DNA of 7,659 bases, taken from contig JAICEV010000157.1 of NCBI GenBank assembly GCA_025923975.1, forward strand, positions 1-7,659, given 5' to 3'. Origin of the DNA: Propionibacteriaceae bacterium. GTDB lineage: Bacteria > Actinomycetota > Actinomycetes > Propionibacteriales > Propionibacteriaceae. A program made the position numbers and the translations under genes. The notes beneath the pieces are model-generated. The model had not been told where the DNA came from, ran no database searches, and was given only the letters and a program-made list of their open reading frames with translations. The stretch's first letter is position 1. The number at the start of each line of letters is the position of its first letter. Positions 1-6,029 of this stretch are shown in pieces.

Positions 1-495
1 CAACCTCCGCGACCACGTGCAGCCCGCGGAGTACTGACTCCCAGGGCGACTCGCTCCGTTCATCCAGTAATGGGACAGCAGAGCGCAGCAGCGGAGCACC
101 GCGCCGTCGCTGGGCAGCCGCCGCCTGTAGCTCCTCGATGGTGCATCCCGCAGATGGAAGGCAGCGTCGCCAGGGATCACTATGTCGAGTGGACCCAGGT
201 CCCGGGCAGCGGCGAGGAGGGTCTCCGCGGCCGATGCCAACCGGATCCCGTTGATCATCTCTGATGCGATCGGTCGCCGATGCCGGGTCACGAAGAGGCC
301 GCGACGCTGCGGATGCGGAGCATCACATGGCACGGAAACGAACACGGGATGCGGCGCGCCTGCCATGGATACCACCAGCCGCGTAGCTCTGCAGCGGTGA
401 GAGAGGTGAAACAAGCGCTCGGTGGCAGCACGAGCTGCCAGGCAGCAAGATCAGTTTCCAGCCGCGTCGGCCCGCGTGGCGATTTTGCCAGCCAT
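1..495 (-). pseudogene. AbiEi/DUF559-type protein relic, frameshifted, cut by window edge
   Basis: Minus-strand reading gives pieces of one protein in successive frames. After a possible start ATG (493-495), MAGK is followed by a frame change at the run TTTT (483-486); dropping one base gives RLETDLAAWQLVLPP and LTAAELRGWWYPW. A second change lies near 350-362, leading to HPVFVSVP, HPQRRG and ETLLAAARDLGPLD. A third lies near 143-151, leading to CTIEEL, RRRGAPLL and DERSESPWESVLR, still open at base 1. This order (LTAA..LRGWW, P.HP.R.G, ETLLAAARDLG..D, ESxWExxLR) is what I recall for actinobacterial AbiEi-antitoxin-like proteins with a C-terminal DUF559/Vsr-like endonuclease domain; that domain would lie beyond the window. 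Family assignment is from memory of the pattern. The second and third changes each fit loss of one base, the first gain of one base. With three shifts it cannot make the full protein unless the sequence has errors. Confidence 0.72.
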
Positions 496-510
496 TAGTC
501 AGGCGCCGCC

Positions 511-1030
511 CTAGAACTCGAGCCTGCAGAAGATCGCGAGGTTTCGCATCCGCGGAATATGTCGCATGAGCTTGACCATAAGTCGATACCGCGGCTTGAG
601 GTCGGTGCAGCCGGACGAGATCGGTGACAGAGGAGCCGATCGGATGGACATTATCCGCCGCGGGGAGCAACTGGGACCGGAGTGCAACGGCCTCCGGGTA
701 ATCGACGTCGTACCACAGCACGTCGGGTGCCGGCGCGAGCCGGAAGTAGCGCGTGTCCAGCCCGCATCCGAGGTGCAGCACCACCGCTCCCGTATGACGG
801 TTCAGGAACTCGCGTGCCCAGTCGTCCAGCTGTTTGGCACGCAGGGCAACTGCCTGCTCATCGCCTGAGCTCAGGCCGGTGCTCTTGATGTCAACCTCAA
901 TCTGCTCGACGACATCACGTGCCCAGTGATCGCCCAGGATGGGTTGCACCGACCCGGCGTCGAGTGCCCGTCCATAGAGAGTCCCCAAGAGGGTGGCTCT
1001 CTCGCCGGTGAGCTCGACCTTGGTCACCAC
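511..1030 (-). pseudogene. TcmP/PPM1-like SAM methyltransferase with internal deletion
   Basis: The frame from GTG 1030 (or GTG 1027) begins VVTKVELTG, then ATLLGTLYGRALDA, ILGDHWA, ALRAKQLDDWAREFL, the SAM-binding motif VVLHLGCGLDTRYFRL, WYDVDYPEAVALR and IGSSVTD. That is the standard N-terminal half of class I methyltransferases of the TcmP/leucine carboxyl methyltransferase group, usually about 270 residues. After SSVTD (about 621) the family pattern stops. About 20-30 bases on, in another frame, TDLKPRYRLMVKL, IPRMRNLA and RLEF followed by TAG (511-513) match the family's C-terminal tail (RYRL...IPxLRxLxRLLRxRF). Roughly 136 + 31 residues remain, so about 100 are missing, including the usual EGLxMYL segment. 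The original frame stays open to 323, but that tail overlaps the neighbouring relic and is not family-like. Substrate of the ancestral enzyme is unknown. Confidence 0.8.
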
Positions 1031-1041
1031 AGCAGTGTTGC

Positions 1042-1974
1042 GTGAGTGTGATCTACGCTGGTTCGGTGCTTGTTGCCAGGTCGCACACGCGTGTGGCCTT
1101 CCTGGCACTGCTGGTAATGGCTGCTGCCTGGGGGTCGACGTTCATCCTGATCAAGGACGTGGTGACCCGGATTCCGGTAGCCGACATGCTTGCGGTCCGG
1201 TTCGCCATCGCAAGCCTGGCGCTTGGCGTCATTGTCGGTCCACGAATCCATATCTCACGCGATGTGTTGGCTAAGGGAACACTGCTCGGCTTGCTCTATG
1301 GATCCGCCCAGATTCTGCAGACCGCCGGCCTTGCTCACACCTCTGCCAGCGTGTCGGGCTTCGTCACCGGCCTGTACGTCGTCGCCACACCACTGCTCGC
1401 AGCGGTAATCCTGCATCGTCGGATCGGCCGTGTGACATGGTTGGCGGTCCTGCTCGCGATGGTGGGACTCGCGATCTTGTCCCTGCGAGGTTTCATGCTT
1501 GGCTACGGTGAGCTACTCACAGTGATAGCGGCGTTGCTCTACGCCCGTCACATCGTGGCCCTGGGACACATCAGCACGCCACAGACTGCGATGGGCCTGA
1601 GCCTTGTGCAACTGATCGTGATCACACTCATATGTGGCGTGGGCGCCTGGGTGCCAACTTCAGGATCACCAGCCGGCATTCAACTACCAGATAACAGCCA
1701 CGACTGGCTCATCGTGCTCTACCTGGCACTTATCGCGAGCGCGCTGACGATGGTCCTCCAGACCTGGGCGCAGGCGCACATCGAGCCCTCCCGAGCTGCG
1801 GTGATCATGGCCATGGAACCGGTCTGGGCGGCGGCCTTTGCGGTAGCCTTTGGTGGCGAGAGCATTACGGTCCGGATGGTCATCGGCGGCCTGCTCATCG
1901 TGTCTGCGATGTACCTCGTCGAGCAGCCCGACAGACGCTTCTTCAAGATCAAGGAGAAGGAGTACGTCGGTTGA
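1042..1974 (+). CDS. EamA-family (DMT superfamily) transporter
   Basis: An inner-membrane permease of the drug/metabolite transporter superfamily, with two EamA repeats of about five helices each in about 310 residues, the usual length. The first repeat opens with the typical AFLALLVMAAAWGSTFILIKD; later markers are ADMLAVRFAIASLALG and SASVSGFVTGLYVVATPLLA. The second repeat has LLYARHIVALG and ends with AAVIMAMEPVWAAAFA and GGLLIVSAMYLVE, the conserved EP-containing helix and last helix. Substrates in this family vary widely (amino acids, metabolites, drugs) and cannot be read from sequence. GTG 1042 gives the longest product; GTG 1066 (residue 9) is also likely because it sits 6 bases after a -10-like TACGCT. 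It diverges from the methyltransferase relic only a few bases away. The stop TGA overlaps the TTG of a possible 26-codon frame, suggesting coupling to the downstream genes. Confidence 0.92.
   Translation: MSVIYAGSVLVARSHTRVAFLALLVMAAAWGSTFILIKDVVTRIPVADMLAVRFAIASLALGVIVGPRIHISRDVLAKGTLLGLLYGSAQILQTAGLAHTSASVSGFVTGLYVVATPLLAAVILHRRIGRVTWLAVLLAMVGLAILSLRGFMLGYGELLTVIAALLYARHIVALGHISTPQTAMGLSLVQLIVITLICGVGAWVPTSGSPAGIQLPDNSHDWLIVLYLALIASALTMVLQTWAQAHIEPSRAAVIMAMEPVWAAAFAVAFGGESITVRMVIGGLLIVSAMYLVEQPDRRFFKIKEKEYVG
1050..1066 (+). promoter_or_regulatory. Possible -10 element for a leaderless transporter mRNA
   Basis: TACGCT at 1054-1059 fits the actinobacterial -10 consensus TAnnnT. Six bases separate it from GTG 1066, which is the right distance for transcription to begin at that GTG and give a leaderless message. 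No Shine-Dalgarno sequence precedes either GTG 1042 or GTG 1066, which fits. I see no good -35 element, so this rests on one hexamer. Confidence 0.25.
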
Positions 1975-2051
1975 ACAGCACCGTCGTAATCATCTTGATC
2001 GCGGTGGTCCTGAGCGCCCGATACCTCGAAGAACATCGACCTTGCCGCTAG
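1971..2051 (+). CDS. Candidate 26-residue single-helix membrane microprotein
   Basis: A TTG-started frame of 26 codons fills the gap between the transporter and PAP2 genes. Its TTG (1971-1973) overlaps the transporter stop TGA (1972-1974), and AAGGAG (1957-1962, repeated at 1951-1956) lies 8 bases upstream. Its TAG (2049-2051) is followed by one base and then the PAP2 GTG at 2053, which lacks its own Shine-Dalgarno. The product has a hydrophobic stretch, STVVIILIAVVLSA (residues 3-16), followed by a charged tail with R17, E20, E21, R23 and R26. That fits a single membrane helix with the C-terminus probably cytoplasmic. Most third positions are G or C. The AAGGAG repeat also encodes Lys-Glu-Lys-Glu of the transporter tail, so it could be coincidental, and a 26-codon open frame is not rare. 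Without conservation data it may only be a coupling device, or nothing. Confidence 0.4.
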   Translation: MNSTVVIILIAVVLSARYLEEHRPCR

Positions 2052-2052
2052 A

Positions 2053-2871
2053 GTGCACGCAGTGAAGCTGGCCGACGACACCCCCGCCGAGGAGCACATC
2101 GGCGGCCGCGACCTGACCCGGTGGCCGACTCCGGTCGGGCGTGGACTGGTCCGAGTGGTGGCCGTCTTGGCGGCCAACATCTCGGCGAACTCCGTGCTCT
2201 ACATCACCGCGTCGGTGGGCTTGGCACTGGTCATCGGGCTGACCGTGGCGGGGGCGGGGATCTACGACGCGGTGGTGGATCACGACGGGATCTCCGGCCT
2301 CGACCAACCAGCCCTGGACCAGTCCATCGCCTACCGCACCAGCACCAACACCCAGCTCCTGACCGCATTCACCCACCTGGGCGGACCAATCGGCATGACC
2401 ATCATTGCGTCGGTGATCACCGTCGCTCTGGTGTGGCGGTGGCGGTCGCGCACGCCGCTGATCCTCATGCTCATCGCCGTCGCGGGATCGTTGACCATGA
2501 CGAGTGTCGGTAAAGCCATTGTGGGACGGGTCCGACCGCCGCTCAGCGAAGCGGTCCCGCCGTATGAGTACGCCTTCTCCTTCCCCTCCGGCCACGCGCT
2601 GAACAGCACCGTCATTGCCGGTATGGTCACCTACTTGTTGGTCCGCCGGCTTCAGACACGATGGGCGCGATCCGCCGCCGTGATCGCCGCCATTATCTGG
2701 GCGTTGGCCATGGGCCTGAGCCGGGTGTTCCTGGGCCACCACTGGCTCACCGACGTGATCTTCGCCTGGCTGCTCGGCGCCGCATGGCTGGCCCTGGTGA
2801 TCACCTCCCACCGGCTCTTCCTCACCCTCCGGCGCGCTGAACCGTCAGGAGGTGTCGATGAGGCTGATTAA
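2053..2871 (+). CDS. PAP2-family membrane phosphatase
   Basis: An integral-membrane acid phosphatase of the PAP2 superfamily (272 residues), the group that includes phosphatidic acid and undecaprenyl-diphosphate phosphatases. All three catalytic signatures are intact: KAIVGRVRP (KX6RP, K154-P162), FPSGH (residues 177-181, H181 the acid/base histidine) and SRVFLGHH (SRX5H, S223-H230, H230 the phosphorylated nucleophile), followed by D234. Hydrophobic helices lie at about 33-72, 113-127, 137-152, 184-198, 206-222 and 235-256. The substrate cannot be told from these motifs; lipid phosphate or prenyl diphosphate is the usual choice. GTG 2053 gives the listed product and GTG 2062 is an alternative. 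Neither has a clear ribosome site, and the upstream 26-codon frame stops one base before 2053, so reinitiation is plausible. It probably shares a transcript with the EamA gene. The extended 5-residue-rich C-terminus (GGVDEAD) is unremarkable. Confidence 0.93.
   Translation: MHAVKLADDTPAEEHIGGRDLTRWPTPVGRGLVRVVAVLAANISANSVLYITASVGLALVIGLTVAGAGIYDAVVDHDGISGLDQPALDQSIAYRTSTNTQLLTAFTHLGGPIGMTIIASVITVALVWRWRSRTPLILMLIAVAGSLTMTSVGKAIVGRVRPPLSEAVPPYEYAFSFPSGHALNSTVIAGMVTYLLVRRLQTRWARSAAVIAAIIWALAMGLSRVFLGHHWLTDVIFAWLLGAAWLALVITSHRLFLTLRRAEPSGGVDEAD
2847..2857 (+). promoter_or_regulatory. Strong ribosome binding site inside the end of the PAP2 gene
   Basis: A perfect AGGAGG (2847-2852) lies 5 bases before ATG 2858, within the last codons of the PAP2 gene. 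This decides ATG 2858 over the in-frame GTG 2852 as the start of the following frame, if that frame is translated. Confidence 0.45.
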
Positions 2872-3337
2872 CGGATCACATTGCCGAGCTCCTCAAGCGC
2901 TAACGCGGTGCCGTAGCGATCGACCGGGCAAGCTTGGCGCCGTACCGGATTACACCGCCTCCGGCCGGATTCGGTTTCTACGGCCATCCGATTGGAAGCT
3001 GATCGGCCGCGACGACACGCTGATCGCCAAGTACGGCCTGACCACAGCCGGCTTCGGGCATATCACCGAGAAGGGGCAACAACGATGGGGCTGCCCATCG
3101 AGGCCTTCCGTCGCTAGAAGACCCAGCGCACCGAGATACACCGACTCTGAGGGGCGTACTCGCACCCGGACAGTGACTGAGAACCACTCAGAGATCATCA
3201 GCGCCGTCACGATCCCCTTCTCGTTTCCGTTGCTATCGGTGGGCGGGTGGTTGGCGTGGCAAGAAGGTCAGATTCGAGAGCGAAGAGCTCAACGATCGCA
3301 ACACGGTGCGCACCGACAATTTCGAGTTGGCATCTGA
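2858..3337 (+). CDS. Unrecognised coding-like frame, coupled to PAP2; possibly degraded
   Basis: A 159-residue frame begins at ATG 2858 behind a perfect AGGAGG and overlaps the PAP2 stop by 14 bases, the layout of a translationally coupled gene. I do not recognise the protein. Two stretches look protein-like: about residues 46-80 (SDWKLIGRDDTLIAKYGL, then TTAGFGHITEKGQQRW), with G/C-rich third positions, and about residues 109-138 (ENHSEIISAVTIPF, then LLSVGGWLAWQEG), which could be a short membrane helix. The rest is Arg/Ser/Pro-rich and looks like readthrough of non-coding or shifted sequence. The coding-like signal passes to another frame around 3250-3270, where the segment listed next takes over. 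The two may be remains of one frameshifted gene. Alternatively only the start is real and the remainder is decayed. Confidence 0.35.
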   Translation: MRLINGSHCRAPQALTRCRSDRPGKLGAVPDYTASGRIRFLRPSDWKLIGRDDTLIAKYGLTTAGFGHITEKGQQRWGCPSRPSVARRPSAPRYTDSEGRTRTRTVTENHSEIISAVTIPFSFPLLSVGGWLAWQEGQIRERRAQRSQHGAHRQFRVGI

Positions 3338-3557
3338 TACGACCCACCCGCGCCCGATGGAGTTCCTGATGTCAGTGCAGCCGCCGGGCTTTCGGATCGA
3401 GGGCAGCCTGATGCGGTTTTCGGTCGACAAGCATGAGACGCAGCTGATCGGCTTCTGCGCCGACTTAGCGCACAAGTTCTTCAGCCGGGTGCCGTCGTTC
3501 GTCTGGAGGGACCTGCAGATTACTCCGCCTGCGTTTCGCCGGATGCCCTCAGACTGA
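3306..3557 (+). CDS. Unrecognised coding-like segment, possible gene fragment
   Basis: From GTG 3306 an 83-residue frame runs to TGA 3555-3557; the same frame is open back to 3177 with coding-like content from about 3250 ([20 protein letters not shown]). Third positions are mostly G or C, and the residue mix ([52 protein letters not shown]) looks like an ordinary soluble protein rather than a shadow of the opposite strand. I do not recognise the family. No ribosome binding site precedes GTG 3306, so it may be the 3' part of the preceding frame after a frameshift. The last 38 bases overlap the end of hutI in a convergent arrangement, with no clear terminator hairpin between them. It could be an orphan C-terminal fragment left by a rearrangement. 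Confidence 0.35.
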   Translation: MRTDNFELASDTTHPRPMEFLMSVQPPGFRIEGSLMRFSVDKHETQLIGFCADLAHKFFSRVPSFVWRDLQITPPAFRRMPSD

Positions 3558-4710
3558 TAGCCCGAGCAATTGGCACTCCAGGGCGATAGGCCAGATGGAG
3601 GTACGACGGCGCATCGAGCACGGTGAGATCGGCGCGATTTCCGACAACAAGCCGACCGATATCGGTACGCCGTAGCGACTTTGCCGAGCCCGCAGTGGCT
3701 GCGAACATTGCCTGAGCCGGGCTGAGGCCCATCTCGCGTACCGCGAGGGAGATCACCCACGGCATGGAACTCGAGTAGCAAGTCCCGGGATTGCAATCGG
3801 TCGCCAATGCGATCGCGACGCCGGCGGAAATCAGCCGGGCCGCGTCGGGGTACGGCGAGCGGGTGCAAAACTCGACGCCCGGTAGCAGCGTGGCCACTGT
3901 GGTCTCCGCCGCCGCAGCCAAGGCATCGACATCGGCGTCATTGAGATAGGTGCAGTGATCAACGCTGGCCGCGCCCAGCTCGACCGCCAGCTGAACGCCA
4001 GGCCCTGGGCCGAGCTGGTTGCCGTGCACGCGCATGCCAAGGCCGGCCTCCGCTCCAGCCGTCAATACCTCGCGAGCCTCCTCAGCGTCGAAGGCGTGCG
4101 GCGAATGCGGCTCGCAGAAGACGTCAATCCAGCGGGCGTAGGGGACCGCACTCTGCAGCATGAGCCCAGTCACAAGATCGATGTATCCGGCCCGGTCGCG
4201 CGCATACTCGGCAGGTATCACATGGGCGCCCAGAAAGGTGGTCTCGGGGGTGAACCGACGAGCAATCCGGAGTGCCCGTACTTCATCGGCAACAGTCAAC
4301 CCGTAACCACTCTTAATCTCTACCGTGGTAGTGCCGAGAGCGCGCAGCTCCGCTATCCGCGTCGCGAGCAGCCGAGTCAGCTCTTCATCGGCCGCAGTGC
4401 GGGTCGCCGCCACGGTGACGCCGATGCCGCCGCCGTCGTACGGCTGACCAGTCATCCGAGCGACGAACTCGCTCCCTCGGTCGCCGGCGAACACCAGGTG
4501 GCTGTGCGAATCGACGAAACCTGGAATGATCACCCGCCCGTCGACGTCGATCTCGCTGTCGGCGGACGGACCGTCGGCGGCCGGGCCGATCCAGGCGACA
4601 AGGCCGTCCTCGACTATGAGGGCGGCCTTCGACCGAATGCCGAGCAGGTCAGGGTCGCTGCCGTCGCAGCTGACCAGCTCACCGATCCCGGTAACAGCGA
4701 CGCTGCTCAT
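3520..4710 (-). CDS. hutI: Imidazolonepropionase
   Basis: Hydrolyses 4-imidazolone-5-propionate to N-formimidoyl-L-glutamate, the third step of histidine degradation, in the cytoplasm. The 396-residue protein is a full-length amidohydrolase-fold enzyme. Visible metal and substrate motifs: [16 protein letters not shown] (H69, H71), IKSGYGL (from about 132), GAHVIP (H163), VFCEPHS (E200), RVHGNQ (H229), DHCTYL (H252) and ATDCNPGT (D305), then the usual [14 protein letters not shown] and a C-terminal [17 protein letters not shown] returning to the small beta domain. The first histidine pair is preceded by DS rather than the common DCHT. The loop after the first motif ([17 protein letters not shown]) is shorter than in proteobacterial HutI, a form I associate with actinobacteria. 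ATG 4710 overlaps the hutF stop in ATGA; only a weak GAGAAG precedes it, so translation is likely coupled. Last gene of the three-gene operon. Confidence 0.95.
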   Translation of the reverse strand: MSSVAVTGIGELVSCDGSDPDLLGIRSKAALIVEDGLVAWIGPAADGPSADSEIDVDGRVIIPGFVDSHSHLVFAGDRGSEFVARMTGQPYDGGGIGVTVAATRTAADEELTRLLATRIAELRALGTTTVEIKSGYGLTVADEVRALRIARRFTPETTFLGAHVIPAEYARDRAGYIDLVTGLMLQSAVPYARWIDVFCEPHSPHAFDAEEAREVLTAGAEAGLGMRVHGNQLGPGPGVQLAVELGAASVDHCTYLNDADVDALAAAAETTVATLLPGVEFCTRSPYPDAARLISAGVAIALATDCNPGTCYSSSMPWVISLAVREMGLSPAQAMFAATAGSAKSLRRTDIGRLVVGNRADLTVLDAPSYLHLAYRPGVPIARAISLRASGETQAE

Positions 4711-6029
4711 GGCTTCTCTAACTGATCAAGAGCCGCCCTGAGCAGCCCGGCTGGTGAACCAAGCTGATGTTGCCCATTACGAACGATTACCTGGCCGGCG
4801 ACCACCACCTGGTCGACGTCGGCCGCGGTCGCAGCGAAGCCAATCTGATCTGGACGGGCGCCCGTGGTGCGCACCGAATCTGAGCGAACAACGACAAAGT
4901 CGGCGAGTGCTCCGTCGGCGATCCGACCGCCCTCGGGCCAACCAAGACTCTGGTATCCGGCTTCGCTGGCGATCATGATCAATTCAGCGGGTGTGAAACG
5001 GCCGCGTTCGCCAGTGGCCAGCCGCTCGTGTAGTTCAAGTCCACGCAATTCCTCGAACGGGTCGATCACCGCATGCTGGTCCGACCCCAAGGCCAGCGGG
5101 CTGCCCGCATTGGCCAGCCGCCGGGCAGGGCCGATGCCATCGGCAAGATCGCGCTCGGTCGTCGGACAGAAGCATGCCGTGGTCTGAGTGCTACCCAGCG
5201 TTTTGATGTCGGTGTCGGTGAGGTGCGTGGCATGCACTGCAGTAGTGCGGCGGCCGAGCAGGCCATGATCATCAAGCAACTCGGTCGGAGTGCAGCCGTA
5301 GAAGGCCTGGGTAGCAGCATTTTCGGCCGGTTGCTCGCTGAGGTGGACATGCAGCGGCCGCTTCCCGGCCGCCTCGTCGATCCGACTGAAGGCCTCGGCG
5401 GGTACGGCGCGAACTGAGTGCACAGCTGCACCAATGCGCAACTGATCAAGATCGCTCAGTAGGCCGATCCGGACCTGCCAATGATCAACATCTCCATCGC
5501 TGAAGCGCGTCTGTACCGGATCCAGCGGCAAATGGCCCGTTGCGGCAAGTCCGCCGGTCAGATAGCAGGCGTCCAGCAGCGTAAGCCGGACACCAGCCTC
5601 CGTAGCAGCCTGAATCAGCGCGTTACTCATGGCATTGGGATCGGCGTACGGGCGGCCGCGCTGATCATGGTGCAGATAGTGGAACTCCCCCACCACCGTG
5701 TATCCGGCCTGCGCCATTTCAGCGAACACCGCGCGAGCGAGCGCCGCGTAGGAATCGGGATCGAGACGGGCGGCGAGGGCGTACATCTGCTCACGCCACG
5801 TCCAGAAGCTGCCACCTCCGGAATGGGTTCGGCCCCGCAGTCCGCGGTGGAAGGCATGGCTGTGGCCGTTGGCGAGACCGGGAAGCGTCACTCCTGGCAA
5901 GACTTCCTGACCCGCTCGCGACTCGACGCCAGACCGCACTTCCGCGAAACGCCCGTCCGCCACATCGAAGCTGACCCCTGCGTGGCAGCCGTCCGGCAGC
6001 CAGGCGTACGCGGCCCAATAGGAATTCAC
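4707..6029 (-). CDS. hutF: Formimidoylglutamate deiminase
   Basis: Converts N-formimidoyl-L-glutamate to N-formyl-L-glutamate and ammonia. Its presence shows the two-step HutF route to glutamate rather than direct HutG-type formiminoglutamase. The 440-residue protein is of normal length, with amidohydrolase metal motifs [10 protein letters not shown] (H56, H58, H61), HVHLSEQ (H227, H229), HATHL (H266, H269) and GSDQH (D317). Family-typical stretches include [23 protein letters not shown] and [13 protein letters not shown], and the C-terminal domain ends with [17 protein letters not shown]. The start is GTG 6029, overlapping the TGA of the upstream amidase (GTGA). GGAG lies 7 bases upstream, inside the amidase 3' end, which supports this start. 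It lies between the amidase, a likely supplier of the next step, and hutI, which makes its substrate. Confidence 0.95.
   Translation of the reverse strand: MNSYWAAYAWLPDGCHAGVSFDVADGRFAEVRSGVESRAGQEVLPGVTLPGLANGHSHAFHRGLRGRTHSGGGSFWTWREQMYALAARLDPDSYAALARAVFAEMAQAGYTVVGEFHYLHHDQRGRPYADPNAMSNALIQAATEAGVRLTLLDACYLTGGLAATGHLPLDPVQTRFSDGDVDHWQVRIGLLSDLDQLRIGAAVHSVRAVPAEAFSRIDEAAGKRPLHVHLSEQPAENAATQAFYGCTPTELLDDHGLLGRRTTAVHATHLTDTDIKTLGSTQTTACFCPTTERDLADGIGPARRLANAGSPLALGSDQHAVIDPFEELRGLELHERLATGERGRFTPAELIMIASEAGYQSLGWPEGGRIADGALADFVVVRSDSVRTTGARPDQIGFAATAADVDQVVVAGQVIVRNGQHQLGSPAGLLRAALDQLEKP

Noticed and set aside
70..498. Short plus-strand open frames over the left end
   Set aside because: Low-complexity Arg/Ala/Gly-rich translations opposite the AbiEi-like relic, with no ribosome sites that stand out.
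323..510. C-terminal extension of the long frame that contains the methyltransferase N-terminus
   Set aside because: Past about 621 this frame loses family similarity. The true tail ends at 511 in another frame, and 1-495 carries AbiEi-like pieces in different frames.
1995..2025. Possible PAP2 promoter, TTGATC and GATACC with 19-base spacing
   Set aside because: Spacing is long and both hexamers are poor; tight coupling to the EamA gene makes a separate promoter unnecessary.
1990..2811. Minus-strand open frame of 273 codons antisense to PAP2
   Set aside because: Its translation is rich in Gly, Asp, His, Gln and Arg without any family pattern, as expected opposite a GC-rich gene, and PAP2 on the other strand has all catalytic motifs.
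3233..3868. Minus-strand open frame of 211 codons overlapping the hutI 3' end
   Set aside because: Out of frame with hutI, Arg/Ser-rich and without motifs; judged a shadow.
3955..4725. Plus-strand open frame of 256 codons antisense to hutI
   Set aside because: Shadow of hutI; no recognisable motif, and hutI has its full set of metal ligands.
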